DNA from: Streptomyces sp. HNM0574
GTDB taxonomy: Bacteria > Actinomycetota > Actinomycetes > Streptomycetales > Streptomycetaceae
Length of the DNA: 64,000 nt
Direction of reading: 5' to 3'
Assembly: GCF_012726235.1 (NCBI RefSeq)
Contig: NZ_JAASAH010000024.1
Location: forward strand, 1 to 64,000
Shown: positions 1 to 7,217 of the stretch, piece after piece
How the letters are laid out: every line of letters starts with the position of its first letter
How positions within the stretch are numbered: the first letter of the stretch is position 1
Position numbers and translations under genes: made by a program
Notes under the pieces: generated by a model
Told to the model about the DNA's origin: nothing
What the model saw: only the letters and a program-made list of their open reading frames with translations
Database searches by the model: none

Positions 1-1021
1 CGGGCGCCTGCCCGCCGGGGCCGGGGGCGTGCGCGCCGGGCCCGGCGGCCCACGACTGCCCGCCCGCGCGTGCCGGTGCGCCGTCGGGGTGTGCGGACTG
101 GTCGGCGGGGCGCTTGGGGACGGGCCGTACGCCGCGCTTGCGCTCGATGAGCGCGACGGCGCCGCCGGGCAGCCAGGCGGAGGCGGTGCCGCTGTCGTCG
201 CTCCCGGAGGAGAACAGGTGCGGCGCGAGCTGCGACTGGAGGTCGGCGGGGCTGGGGCGTTCGTCGGCCTCCATCCGCATGCAGGACTCGATCAGGGAGC
301 GCAGGTCCTCGGGCATCCCGCTGAGGTCGGGTCCCTCGCGCAGCAGCATGAACACCGTCTCGACGGGGTTCGCTCCGTGGAAGGGCGCGTGCCCGGTGGC
401 GGCGAAGACGAGGGTGGAGGCGAGGGAGAAGATGTCGCTCGCGCCGGTGACGCTGCGGGAGTCGCGGGCCTGTTCCGGCGACATGTAGGCGGGTGTGCCG
501 ACGGCCACGTTGGTCATCGTCAGGCGGGTGTTGGAGGCACCGGAGGCGATGCCGAAGTCGATGACGCGGGGGCCGTCCTCGACGACGAGGACGTTGGACG
601 GCTTCAGGTCACGGTGCACGAGTCCGGCGCCGTGGATGGACTGCAGGGCCTCGGCCACGCCCGCCGCGAGCCAGCGCACCGCCTGCACCGGCAGCGGACC
701 GCACTCGTTGACTATTTCCTCGAGCGAGGGGGCGGGGACGAAGGCGGTCGCCAGCCACGGCACCGCGGCGCGCGGGTCGGCGTCGACGACGGCCGCCGTG
801 TAGAAGCCGCTGACGGCCCGTGCGGCCTCCACCTCGCGCGTGAACCGGACCCGGAACAGCTGGTCCTCGGCGAGCTCGGTCCGCACGGTCTTGATCGCCA
901 CCCGGCGTCCGGACGCGGACCGTGCGAGATAGACCAGTCCCATGCCACCGGCGCCGAGTCGGCCGAGCACCTCGAACGGGCCGATCCGCCGCGGATCGTG
1001 CTGCGTCAGCTGCTCCACCAC
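1..1021 (-). CDS. afsK: AfsK-type serine/threonine protein kinase, C-terminus cut off by window edge
   Basis: Membrane-associated Ser/Thr kinase of the AfsK family, which phosphorylates AfsR and links to secondary metabolism and hyphal growth. About 340 N-terminal residues are present. Visible kinase elements are the glycine loop GRLGAGGMG (residues 20-28), the ATP-binding Lys44 in VAIKTV, the catalytic HRDLK (136-140) and the DFG motif (155-157). The activation loop has Thr168, the site I remember as the AfsK autophosphorylation residue. A Gly/Ala/Pro-rich linker starts near residue 290. The expected C-terminal PQQ/WD-like sensor half lies outside the window. The GTG start is preceded by GGAGG at 10 nt; a second GTG follows directly. 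The symbol rests on recalled similarity, because Streptomyces carries close paralogues. Confidence 0.85.
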   Translation of the reverse strand, partial: MVEQLTQHDPRRIGPFEVLGRLGAGGMGLVYLARSASGRRVAIKTVRTELAEDQLFRVRFTREVEAARAVSGFYTAAVVDADPRAAVPWLATAFVPAPSLEEIVNECGPLPVQAVRWLAAGVAEALQSIHGAGLVHRDLKPSNVLVVEDGPRVIDFGIASGASNTRLTMTNVAVGTPAYMSPEQARDSRSVTGASDIFSLASTLVFAATGHAPFHGANPVETVFMLLREGPDLSGMPEDLRSLIESCMRMEADERPSPADLQSQLAPHLFSSGSDDSGTASAWLPGGAVALIERKRGVRPVPKRPADQSAHPDGAPARAGGQSWAAGPGAHAPGPGGQAP

Positions 1022-1188
1022 TTGCCTGCCACCTCCCCGTAGGGGCTCGTCGACTTCCGCCCCGTGCAGCTTCTCACTGCCGTGCCGGACCCGAGGTCCA
1101 GAGGTTGATTCTTCCTGGCGGAGCCGCCGGTTGCGAACCCGGGGGCTGTACCGACGTGTCTCGGTCCTCCCGGTCGGCACGCCAACAG

Positions 1189-1199
1189 CGGATAATCCG
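1189..1199. promoter_or_regulatory. Palindrome CGGATAATCCG upstream of the kinase
   Basis: The 320-base stretch between the kinase start and the end of the glyoxalase-fold gene holds no gene. Its only clear structure is this perfect 11-bp palindrome, about 170 bp upstream of the kinase GTG and followed by an AT-rich run (ATAAAA) that is rare in this sequence. It could be an operator or part of the kinase promoter. The role is inference. Confidence 0.3.
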
Positions 1200-1341
1200 G
1201 ATAAAACCCCCACCCCGTACGGCAGTGCCGCGCCGCTGTCCCGGCCGCCTCCGTCACGCCTGCCCGCGCTTGACCCACCTGACCCCTCTCCTCGGGCTCC
1301 CGGGGCCGCCTCCTGCCACACTCCGGCGTGACGCTCCGGCC

Positions 1342-2139
1342 TCACACCTCGGCGGCCCCCGCTGCTCCGAGGACGGCGAAAGTGGCTCCCTGGTTGTCCG
1401 AGAGCACCGCGATCCTTCCGTACTGCCCGTCCTCGGGCTCCCGCTGGACGCGGCCGCCGAGCCGCACGGCGGTGCGGACGGTGGCGTCGCAGTCGGTCAC
1501 GGCGAAGTACGTGAGGAAATGCGCGGGGAGTTCGGCCGGGGCGTCGGGGCCGATGACGTCGCGGCCGCCGATGGCGTGGGCGTCGTCGCGCGGTTCACCC
1601 TTCGGGGTCCACACCGTGAAGTCCAGCCCGTTGTCGCGCAGATCACGCATTCCGTAGCCGAACACCTCGGCGTAGAAGATGTCGACGTCCTCCTTGTCGC
1701 GGGTGCGGACCTCGGCCCACACGTACGCTCCCGCGCGGTCGCGGGCGCCGAATCCGCTGACCTCTCCGGGCTGCCACAGTCCGAACACGGCGCCGCCCGG
1801 GTCGGCGGCCATGGCGCTCACCCCGAGGGCGTCGACGTCCATGGGGCTCATGAGGACCTGGCCGCCCGCCTCCGCGATGCGTTCGGCCGTCGACGGGGCG
1901 TCCTCGGTGGCCAGATAGACGGTCCAGACGGTGGGGAGCCTGCCGTCCGGTTTGGCGAACAGCCCGGCGACGGGCCTGCCGTCGAGGTAGGCGGTCACAT
2001 AGCCGTCGCCCTCGGCGGGCGGACCGAAGCTCCAGTCGAAGAGCTCCCCGTAGAACCGCCGGCCCGCCTCCACGTCGGACAGCATGACGTCGACCCAGCA
2101 GGGCTCTCCCTCGGCGAATCCGAGACTGTGCAGGTCCAT
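1342..2139 (-). CDS. Two-domain VOC (glyoxalase/bleomycin-resistance fold) protein
   Basis: A 265-residue protein built of two vicinal-oxygen-chelate modules. The first runs over roughly residues 10-125 (opening with GEPCWVDVML) and the second over roughly 140-260 (VWAEVRTRD, then HFLTYFAV). The family includes lactoylglutathione-lyase-like and antibiotic-resistance proteins; the substrate cannot be read from sequence. I chose the ATG at 2139, which has GGAGG 9 nt upstream, over an upstream in-frame GTG that lacks a ribosome binding site. It is divergent from the TetR gene across a 260-bp region containing a strong palindrome, so it may be a target of that regulator. Confidence 0.8.
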   Translation of the reverse strand: MDLHSLGFAEGEPCWVDVMLSDVEAGRRFYGELFDWSFGPPAEGDGYVTAYLDGRPVAGLFAKPDGRLPTVWTVYLATEDAPSTAERIAEAGGQVLMSPMDVDALGVSAMAADPGGAVFGLWQPGEVSGFGARDRAGAYVWAEVRTRDKEDVDIFYAEVFGYGMRDLRDNGLDFTVWTPKGEPRDDAHAIGGRDVIGPDAPAELPAHFLTYFAVTDCDATVRTAVRLGGRVQREPEDGQYGRIAVLSDNQGATFAVLGAAGAAEV

Positions 2140-2358
2140 GTCCCCATACCTCCAGGGCGTCGCGGTCCCTACAGGCACGCTAAGTCCGCCGCCCCGCTCC
2201 CGCTCTTCCGGCGGCGCACGGCGGGAGGGACGGGGCGGCGGCGAAGTTGGCCGGAACTGTGCGCCCCTGCGGGGCCGGAAGGGGCGCGCGGGCGGGCGTA
2301 CGACGGGCGCGGGGCCGCGCCGGAGCGGGCGTGCGCGGCGCTCACCCCGTTTGCAGGC

Positions 2359-2383
2359 GGCCGAATCGCGCGGCTATTCGGCC
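2359..2383. promoter_or_regulatory. Inverted repeat GGCCGAAT-N9-ATTCGGCC, probable TetR operator
   Basis: A perfect 8-bp inverted repeat with a 9-bp spacer, ending 16 bp before the ATG of the TetR gene. A TANNNT box (TAAGCT, 2388-2393) lies between it and the ATG, which would make the mRNA leaderless. An alternative promoter is TTGCAG (2351-2356) with TATTCG (2375-2380). Size and position are typical of an autoregulatory TetR operator, and it could also control the divergent VOC gene. Confidence 0.6.
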
Positions 2384-2399
2384 TCGGTAAGCTGACGGC

Positions 2400-3047
2400 A
2401 TGACAGGACAAGTTCGAACCGTCGACGGCCGAGTAGCCGGGCGCCGTGGGCAGGCGACGCGGCAGAAGCTGCTCGACTGCCTCAGCGAAATGCTCAGCTC
2501 GTCGCCGTATCGCGACGTCAAGGTCATCGATGTCGCGCGGAAGGCGGGCACGTCTCCGGCGACCTTCTACCAGTACTTCCCGGACGTCGAGGGCGCGGTC
2601 CTGGAGCTCGCCGAGTCGATGGCGAAGGAGGGCGCCGGGCTCACCGAGCTGGTCGAGGGGCGCTCCTGGTCCGGCAAGTCCGGGTGGCAGACGGCAGAGG
2701 AACTGGTAGACGGTTTCCTGTCGTTCTGGCGCCGGAACGACGCCATCCTGCGCGTCGTCGACCTGGGTGCGGCGGAGGGCGACAAGCGCTTCTACAAGAT
2801 CCGCATGAAGGTCCTCAACTCGGTCAACAACTCCCTGACGGACTCCATCAAGGAGCTCCAGTCGAAGGGGAGGGTCGACAAGGACGTCAACGCGGCTGCC
2901 ATGGCGGGGTCGTTGGTGGCGATGCTGGCCTCGGTCGCCGGCCACCAGAAGGGCTTCCAGAGCTGGGGCGTGAAGCAGTCCGAGCTGAAGCCGAGCCTCG
3001 CCCTGCTGGTGCACCTCGGTGTGACCGGCAAGAAACCCACCAAATAG
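2400..3047 (+). CDS. TetR-family transcriptional regulator
   Basis: A 215-residue TetR protein. The N-terminal helix-turn-helix spans about residues 18-65 (TRQKLLDCLSEML, then SPATFYQYFPDVEGA). The rest is an alpha-helical ligand domain without a recognisable signature. From memory it resembles SCO4421, the conserved neighbour of afsK, so it may belong to the core genome rather than to the adjacent catabolic cluster. Its own promoter carries a different palindrome (2359-2383) from the TGACG-N3-CGTCA sites of that cluster, although a TGACG half-site overlaps its start (2393-2397). It converges with the deazaflavin nitroreductase gene across a hairpin. Confidence 0.9.
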   Translation: MTGQVRTVDGRVAGRRGQATRQKLLDCLSEMLSSSPYRDVKVIDVARKAGTSPATFYQYFPDVEGAVLELAESMAKEGAGLTELVEGRSWSGKSGWQTAEELVDGFLSFWRRNDAILRVVDLGAAEGDKRFYKIRMKVLNSVNNSLTDSIKELQSKGRVDKDVNAAAMAGSLVAMLASVAGHQKGFQSWGVKQSELKPSLALLVHLGVTGKKPTK

Positions 3048-3049
3048 TC

Positions 3050-3086
3050 CCCGCCAAGTCGTCGCCCCCACCGGCCACTTGGCGGG
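3050..3086. terminator. Hairpin between convergent genes
   Basis: A 10-bp perfect stem (CCCGCCAAGT with ACTTGGCGGG) around a 17-nt loop, starting 3 nt after the TetR stop. There is no U-tract, as is usual in high-GC actinobacteria. It can serve both strands. Confidence 0.6.
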
Positions 3087-3125
3087 TCGCACACCGGGCG
3101 GGACCGGCTCACCGGCGCGGCGTCG

Positions 3126-3596
3126 TCACCGCCGCTCCAGGCGGAAGAGCCGGATCTCCCGTTCCACGCGGGCCTGGTAGGCCGCGTACGGCGGCCAGAA
3201 CTTCAGCGCCGCCGCCCACGCCTCCTCTCTCTCCTTTCCGGTCAACTGCCGTGCCCTGACGGGGATGTCCCGCCCGCGCCAGCTGATCTCGGCGTCCGGA
3301 TGGTGCCGCAGGTTCGCCGTCCAGGCGGGGTGCCCCGGTCTGCCGAAGTTGCTGCCGATCAGCAGCCAGCTGTCGCGTTCCCGTTCCGGCATGCAGGCCA
3401 GCGGGGTGCGCCGGGGCAGCCCCGATTTCGCGCCGGTGGCCGTCAGCACCACTCCGGGCAGCATGCGGTCGCTGACCATCACGCGTCCGCGGGTGAGCCG
3501 GTGCACCACGCTGTCCAGCCGGGGGATGACGTGCGGGGCGACCCGGGCGAACCCCTTGGTGGACGACACCTTCTGGACGAGCCTCATGCCGCGCAT
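3126..3596 (-). CDS. Nitroreductase-like deazaflavin (F420)-dependent oxidoreductase (Ddn/DUF385 family)
   Basis: A 156-residue split-barrel protein of the Ddn-like family, whose members use reduced F420 to reduce quinones or enones. Family-typical segments are VLTATGAKSGLPRRTPL (about residues 50-66) and the SNFGRPGHPAWTANLRHHP block (about 80-98). The ATG at 3596 shares its A with the stop of the upstream acyl-CoA dehydrogenase (TGATG), so the two are translationally coupled and co-transcribed. A second ATG 9 nt further in is possible. The operon places it in the regulated catabolic cluster, where it could reduce an unsaturated intermediate. That role is inference. Confidence 0.85.
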   Translation of the reverse strand: MRGMRLVQKVSSTKGFARVAPHVIPRLDSVVHRLTRGRVMVSDRMLPGVVLTATGAKSGLPRRTPLACMPERERDSWLLIGSNFGRPGHPAWTANLRHHPDAEISWRGRDIPVRARQLTGKEREEAWAAALKFWPPYAAYQARVEREIRLFRLERR

Positions 3597-4849
3597 CAGA
3601 CGGTCACCTCTCCCCTGCTGCCCGTACCGTTCACCTGCGCCGTCTCCCCCTGTGCGCCGAACAGTCCGGCGCGGAGGGCGGCGTGTTCCCTGAGCCGGTG
3701 CACGGGGCCGAAGAGCAGCTCGTCCCCGGCCGCGCGCTTGAAGTAGAGGTGCGCCTCGTGTTCCCAGGTGAAGCCGACGCCGCCGTGCAGCTGCACCGCC
3801 TCCCCCGCGGCCAGCCGCAGCGCCTCCAGCGCCTGCGCCAGCGCGACGCCCCCGGAGACGCCGTGCCCGCCCTCCGGTCCGCAGGCGGCCTCCCATGCCG
3901 CGTAGTACGCGGCGGAGCGCGCGGACTGCACCTGCACGTACACGTCCGCCAGCCGGTGCTGCACGGCCTGGAAGGAGCCGATGGGGCGCCCGAACTGCTC
4001 GCGCAGCGTGACGTATTCGACGGTCCGCTCCAGTGCGCTGTCCGCGGCGCCGACGGCCTCGGCTGCGATCAGCGCGGCGGCCCCCGCGCCCGTGCGGGCG
4101 AGTGCCGCGGTGACGTCCGCGTCCTCGTCCTCGCCGAGGAGCGTGGCGGGGGTGTCCCGCAGTTCGACGCGGCCGACGGCGCGGGTCTCGTCGAGCGCCG
4201 TCTGGCGGGCCCGGACGAGCCCTTCGGCGCCGGCCTCGACGAGGAAGAGCAGGGTGCGGCTGCGGGCGTAGCCGCCGGCGTGCGCGGCGACCAGCAGCAG
4301 TCCGGCGCTGTGCGCGGCGAGGGCCTGCCCGGCTTCGCCGTAGAGCCGCCACCCGCCGGCGCCGTCCGGTCCGGCCTGGATGCCGCCCGCGCGTCCTCCG
4401 CCCGCCCAGTCGGCGGCCGGCGTCCCGGGCTCCCCGGTGAGGCCGAGGGCGAGGGGCAGGGTGCCCTCGGGCAGGACGAGGGACGCGGTGAGCGCGCCGG
4501 TGGCGAGGCGGGGCAGGTGGGCCGCGCGCTGCGCGGGGGTGCCGAGGGCGAGCAGCAGCGGGGCGCAGAGTGCGCCGCCGGCGAGGAGGGGTGAGGGCAG
4601 CAGGGCCCGTCCGGTCTCCTCGTGGGCCAGTGCCTGCTCGACGAGGGTGCAGCCGGTGCCCGCGTACTCCTCGGGCAGGGCGAGGCCGGGGAGGCCCAGG
4701 GTGCCGCCGAGCCGCTGCCACAGGTCCTCGTCGTATCCGGGTCCGGTGAGGACGGCGGTGCGGACGGCGTCCGGGGTGCAGTGTTTGTGCAGCAGCTCGC
4801 GTACGGTGCGCCGGATCGCGTCCTGTTCGCCGGTGAGCGCTGTGTCCAT
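3596..4849 (-). CDS. Acyl-CoA dehydrogenase family protein
   Basis: A 417-residue FadE-type flavoprotein expected to introduce an alpha,beta double bond into an acyl-CoA. The N-terminal helical domain spans about residues 5-115 and the middle beta domain 120-230. The C-terminal domain carries REQFGRPIGSFQAVQHRLAD near 281-300 and the FAD-site GGVGFTWEHEAHLY near 354-367. Low conservation in the middle domain resembles the beta-type partner of heteromeric actinobacterial ACADs, such as those acting on steroid side chains, so it may need an alpha partner encoded elsewhere in the cluster. The ATG has GAGGGGAG 9 nt upstream. A TGACG-N3-CGTCA operator lies 23 bp before the start. Confidence 0.85.
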   Translation of the reverse strand: MDTALTGEQDAIRRTVRELLHKHCTPDAVRTAVLTGPGYDEDLWQRLGGTLGLPGLALPEEYAGTGCTLVEQALAHEETGRALLPSPLLAGGALCAPLLLALGTPAQRAAHLPRLATGALTASLVLPEGTLPLALGLTGEPGTPAADWAGGGRAGGIQAGPDGAGGWRLYGEAGQALAAHSAGLLLVAAHAGGYARSRTLLFLVEAGAEGLVRARQTALDETRAVGRVELRDTPATLLGEDEDADVTAALARTGAGAAALIAAEAVGAADSALERTVEYVTLREQFGRPIGSFQAVQHRLADVYVQVQSARSAAYYAAWEAACGPEGGHGVSGGVALAQALEALRLAAGEAVQLHGGVGFTWEHEAHLYFKRAAGDELLFGPVHRLREHAALRAGLFGAQGETAQVNGTGSRGEVTV

Positions 4850-4871
4850 GTGTGCCGACTCCCCTCACTTC

Positions 4872-4884
4872 TGACGGGGCGTCA
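4872..4884. promoter_or_regulatory. Cluster operator site 1, TGACGGGGCGTCA
   Basis: Perfect copy of the cluster palindrome (5-bp arms, 3-bp spacer), 23 bp upstream of the acyl-CoA dehydrogenase start on the minus strand and just upstream of its Shine-Dalgarno sequence. That position overlaps the expected transcription start, as for a repressor. Confidence 0.7.
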
Positions 4885-4977
4885 TGTTAGGGACGCGGGG
4901 GCGAGATGCACAGAGGTGCGCGGCAGGCTCCGCGGGTTCACCGGCCCGCTTCCGACCCGTACGCAGAACCAGGTATC

Positions 4978-4990
4978 TGATGTACCGTCA
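4978..4990. promoter_or_regulatory. Cluster operator site 2, TGATGTACCGTCA
   Basis: Core of a longer palindrome, ATCTGA-N7-TCAGAT (4975-4993), ending 2 bp before the ATG of the aldolase gene. It contains TACCGT (4983-4988), a TANNNT -10 box placed for a leaderless transcript that starts at the ATG. A protein bound here would block initiation directly. Confidence 0.75.
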
Positions 4991-4995
4991 GATTC

Positions 4996-6171
4996 ATGTC
5001 TGCTGCTGGTCACCGCAAGGTCGCCGTCGCCGGGGTCGCACTGTCCGACACAGGGCGCGTGGACGAGGCGACACCGTACGCACTGCACGCGCAGGCGGCC
5101 CGGAGGGCGCTCGCCGACTCGGGCCTGGACCGCTCCGTGATCGACGGCTTCGCCTCCGCCGGGCTGGGCACGCTCGCCCCCGTGGAGGTCGCCGAGTACC
5201 TGGGCCTGCGCCCCACCTGGGTGGACTCCACCGCGGTCGGCGGCTCCACCTGGGAGGTCATGGCCGCGCACGCCGCCGACGCCATCGCCGCCGGCCACGC
5301 CAACGCCGTCCTGCTCGTCTACGGTTCGACGGCGCGGGCCGACATCAAGGCCCGGCGGCGCACCTCCAACCTGTCCTTCGGCGCGCGCGGCCCGCTCCAG
5401 TTCGAGGTGCCGTACGGGCACACGCTGATCGCCAAGTACGCGATGGCGGCCCGCCGTCACATGCACGAGTACGGCACGACGCCGGCACAGCTCGCCGAGG
5501 TGGCCGTCCAGGCGCGCGCCAACGCGGCCGCCAATCCGGACGCGATGTACCGCACGCCCGTCACCGTCGACGAGGTCCTCTCGGGGCCGATGATCGCCGA
5601 CCCGTTCACCAAACTGCACTGCTGCATCCGCAGCGACGGGGGCTGCGCCGTGCTGCTCGTCGCGGAGGACCTGCTGCCCGACACCGCCAAGTCGCCGGTG
5701 TGGGTGCTGGGTTCGGGCACGGCCGTCTCGCACACCACCATGTCGGAGTGGGACGACTTCACCGTCTCCCCGGCCGCGGCGTCCGGGCGGGACGCGTTCG
5801 CGCGCGCGGGCGTCTCCCCCGCCGAGATCGACGTCGCGGAGATCTACGACGCCTTCACCTACATGACGCTGGTGACGCTGGAGGACCTCGGCTTCTGCAA
5901 GAAGGGCGAGGGAGGCGACTTCGTCGCCGACGGGCGGCTCACGCTGACCGGCGGCCTGCCCACCAACACCGACGGCGGCGGCCTCTCGGCCTGCCACCCC
6001 GGCATGCGCGGCCTCTTCCTCCTCGTCGAGGCCGTACGGCAGTTGCGGGGCGAGGCGGGCGAGGGGCGCCAGGTGCGCACCCGCGACGGCGGGACGCCCC
6101 GGCTGGCCGTCGCCTCCGGCACGGGCGGCTGGTTCTGCTCCTCGGGCACCGTCGTCCTGGGGCGCGACTGA
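4996..6171 (+). CDS. SCP-x/thiolase-fold lipid-transfer protein (Ltp-like retro-aldolase)
   Basis: A 391-residue thiolase-superfamily protein of the Ltp/SCP-x type. Where true thiolases have the nucleophilic Cys, this protein has Ser84 in VGGSTWEV, so thiolysis is unlikely. Relatives such as Ltp2 perform retro-aldol cleavage of steroid side chains together with a DUF35 protein. Supporting motifs are the family block YDAFTYMTLVTLEDLGFCKK (about 292-311) and SACHPGMRGLF in the C-terminal half. A DUF35 gene follows immediately, convergent, and is the probable partner. There is no Shine-Dalgarno sequence: the ATG lies 2 bp after an operator/-10 box, suggesting a leaderless mRNA. Confidence 0.85.
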   Translation: MSAAGHRKVAVAGVALSDTGRVDEATPYALHAQAARRALADSGLDRSVIDGFASAGLGTLAPVEVAEYLGLRPTWVDSTAVGGSTWEVMAAHAADAIAAGHANAVLLVYGSTARADIKARRRTSNLSFGARGPLQFEVPYGHTLIAKYAMAARRHMHEYGTTPAQLAEVAVQARANAAANPDAMYRTPVTVDEVLSGPMIADPFTKLHCCIRSDGGCAVLLVAEDLLPDTAKSPVWVLGSGTAVSHTTMSEWDDFTVSPAAASGRDAFARAGVSPAEIDVAEIYDAFTYMTLVTLEDLGFCKKGEGGDFVADGRLTLTGGLPTNTDGGGLSACHPGMRGLFLLVEAVRQLRGEAGEGRQVRTRDGGTPRLAVASGTGGWFCSSGTVVLGRD

Positions 6172-6218
6172 ACGGTGCCTCAACTCGCCCGGGAGGACTG
6201 CCGGCCGGGGAGGGGAGG

Positions 6219-6250
6219 GCCGGCCGGTGGACGCGCGTCCACCGGCCGGC
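6219..6250. terminator. 32-nt perfect palindrome, bidirectional terminator
   Basis: A fully self-complementary 32-nt sequence centred between 6234 and 6235, made of GC-rich arms beginning GCCGGCCGGTGG. It lies between the convergent ends of the aldolase gene and the DUF35 gene, ideally placed to stop both. Confidence 0.75.
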
Positions 6251-6259
6251 GCCATGCGG

Positions 6260-6667
6260 TCAGGCTCCCGCCGGGCGGAAGACGGGGACCGTCACGTCCT
6301 CCTCCGCGCGGAAGGTCACCCTCAGCTCCATTCCGACACTCAGGTCGCGCTCCGGGCAGTCGACGACCTCCGTCATCATGCGCGGCCCCTCGGGCAGGTC
6401 GACCACGGCGGCCACGTAGGGCACCCGCTCCCCGAAGGGCGGGAGGTCGTTGCGGTGCACCACCGACCAGGTGTAGAGCCGCGCGCTTCCGCTCGCCTCG
6501 GCCCACTCCCCGTCCTCGCTCCAGCAGTGCGGGCAGAACTCGCGCGGATAGTGGTGCGTCCGCCCGCAGCCGGCGGCGCGGCAGCGGCGGAGCAGGAGGC
6601 GGCCGTCCGCCGCGGCGTCCCAGTAGGGGCGGGTGAAGGTGTCGACGTCCGGGGTGTTCGCCGCCAT
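6260..6667 (-). CDS. DUF35 OB-fold/zinc-ribbon protein, partner of the aldolase
   Basis: A 135-residue Zn-ribbon plus OB-fold protein. The rubredoxin-like zinc ribbon is at about residues 29-47 (CRAAGCGRTH, then CPHC). It is followed by the OB fold with the usual YTWSVVHRNDLPPF segment near 67-80. In steroid degradation such proteins (the DUF35 part of ChsH2) pair with Ltp-type aldolases. Here the Ltp-like gene is the convergent neighbour, supporting the same complex. The ATG overlaps the stop of the DoxX gene (ATGA), so the two are coupled. Confidence 0.85.
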   Translation of the reverse strand: MAANTPDVDTFTRPYWDAAADGRLLLRRCRAAGCGRTHHYPREFCPHCWSEDGEWAEASGSARLYTWSVVHRNDLPPFGERVPYVAAVVDLPEGPRMMTEVVDCPERDLSVGMELRVTFRAEEDVTVPVFRPAGA

Positions 6668-7116
6668 CAGAAGACCCCCCACAGGCTGTCGAGCGACCAG
6701 GTCTGCCAGCTCATCGCGAGGAGGGCGACGAGGGAGATGAGCGCCATCATGGCGTTCTGCCCCTGCTCGGCCCAGTCGTGGATCATCAGCACCAGGTAGA
6801 GCAGGTTGAGCAGCAGCCCGCCGACGAGGGCGACGGGTGTGAGGAATCCGAGCACCAGCCCGAGCCCCAGGGCGAGTTCGGCGTAGACCACCGTGTAGGC
6901 CATGAGCCTGGGGCGTGGCGCGACGACGGCGTTGAAGCCCTTGGTGACCGCCCGCCACCGGTGCTTGCCCGCAACGTCCGTCGCCCAGGCGATGCCGGTG
7001 CCGCGCTCGAACCACCCCTTCCTGTCCTTGTGCCGCCAGCTCTCCAGCCACCACAGCCCCAGTCCGATGCGCAGCACGGCGAGCCACTCCGCGCCCGTGA
7101 GCCAGACGGTGTTCAT
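6667..7116 (-). CDS. DoxX-family integral membrane protein
   Basis: A 149-residue protein with about four hydrophobic helices: near residues 8-24, 65-82, 84-104 and 117-134. It matches the DoxX/DoxD-like family of small membrane proteins linked to quinone-dependent oxidation and redox sensing. The exact activity is unknown. I placed the start at the ATG at 7116 (MNTVWLTG), because the longer reading would run through the operator at 7145-7157. It is co-transcribed with the DUF35 gene through an ATGA overlap. Why an aldolase partner is coupled to a DoxX protein is unclear. Confidence 0.8.
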   Translation of the reverse strand: MNTVWLTGAEWLAVLRIGLGLWWLESWRHKDRKGWFERGTGIAWATDVAGKHRWRAVTKGFNAVVAPRPRLMAYTVVYAELALGLGLVLGFLTPVALVGGLLLNLLYLVLMIHDWAEQGQNAMMALISLVALLAMSWQTWSLDSLWGVF

Positions 7117-7144
7117 GGGTGCACACCCTTCCCCAGCCGTTATC

Positions 7145-7157
7145 TGACGAGCCGTCA
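7145..7157. promoter_or_regulatory. Cluster operator site 3, TGACGAGCCGTCA
   Basis: Perfect 5-bp arms with a 3-bp spacer, flanked by ATC on the left. It sits between the divergent DoxX gene (start 7116) and the flavin monooxygenase gene (start 7218), so it can serve both promoters. Confidence 0.75.
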
Positions 7158-7217
7158 GTTCAGCGGATGGTCCCGTCTGCACGCAAGAGGCGGCGGTGAG
7201 TTACTACGCTCGTTGTC

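Noticed and set aside
29..1042. Long plus-strand reading frame across the kinase gene
   Set aside because: It is antisense to a kinase with all catalytic motifs intact; high GC keeps the opposite strand open. The encoded sequence resembles nothing.
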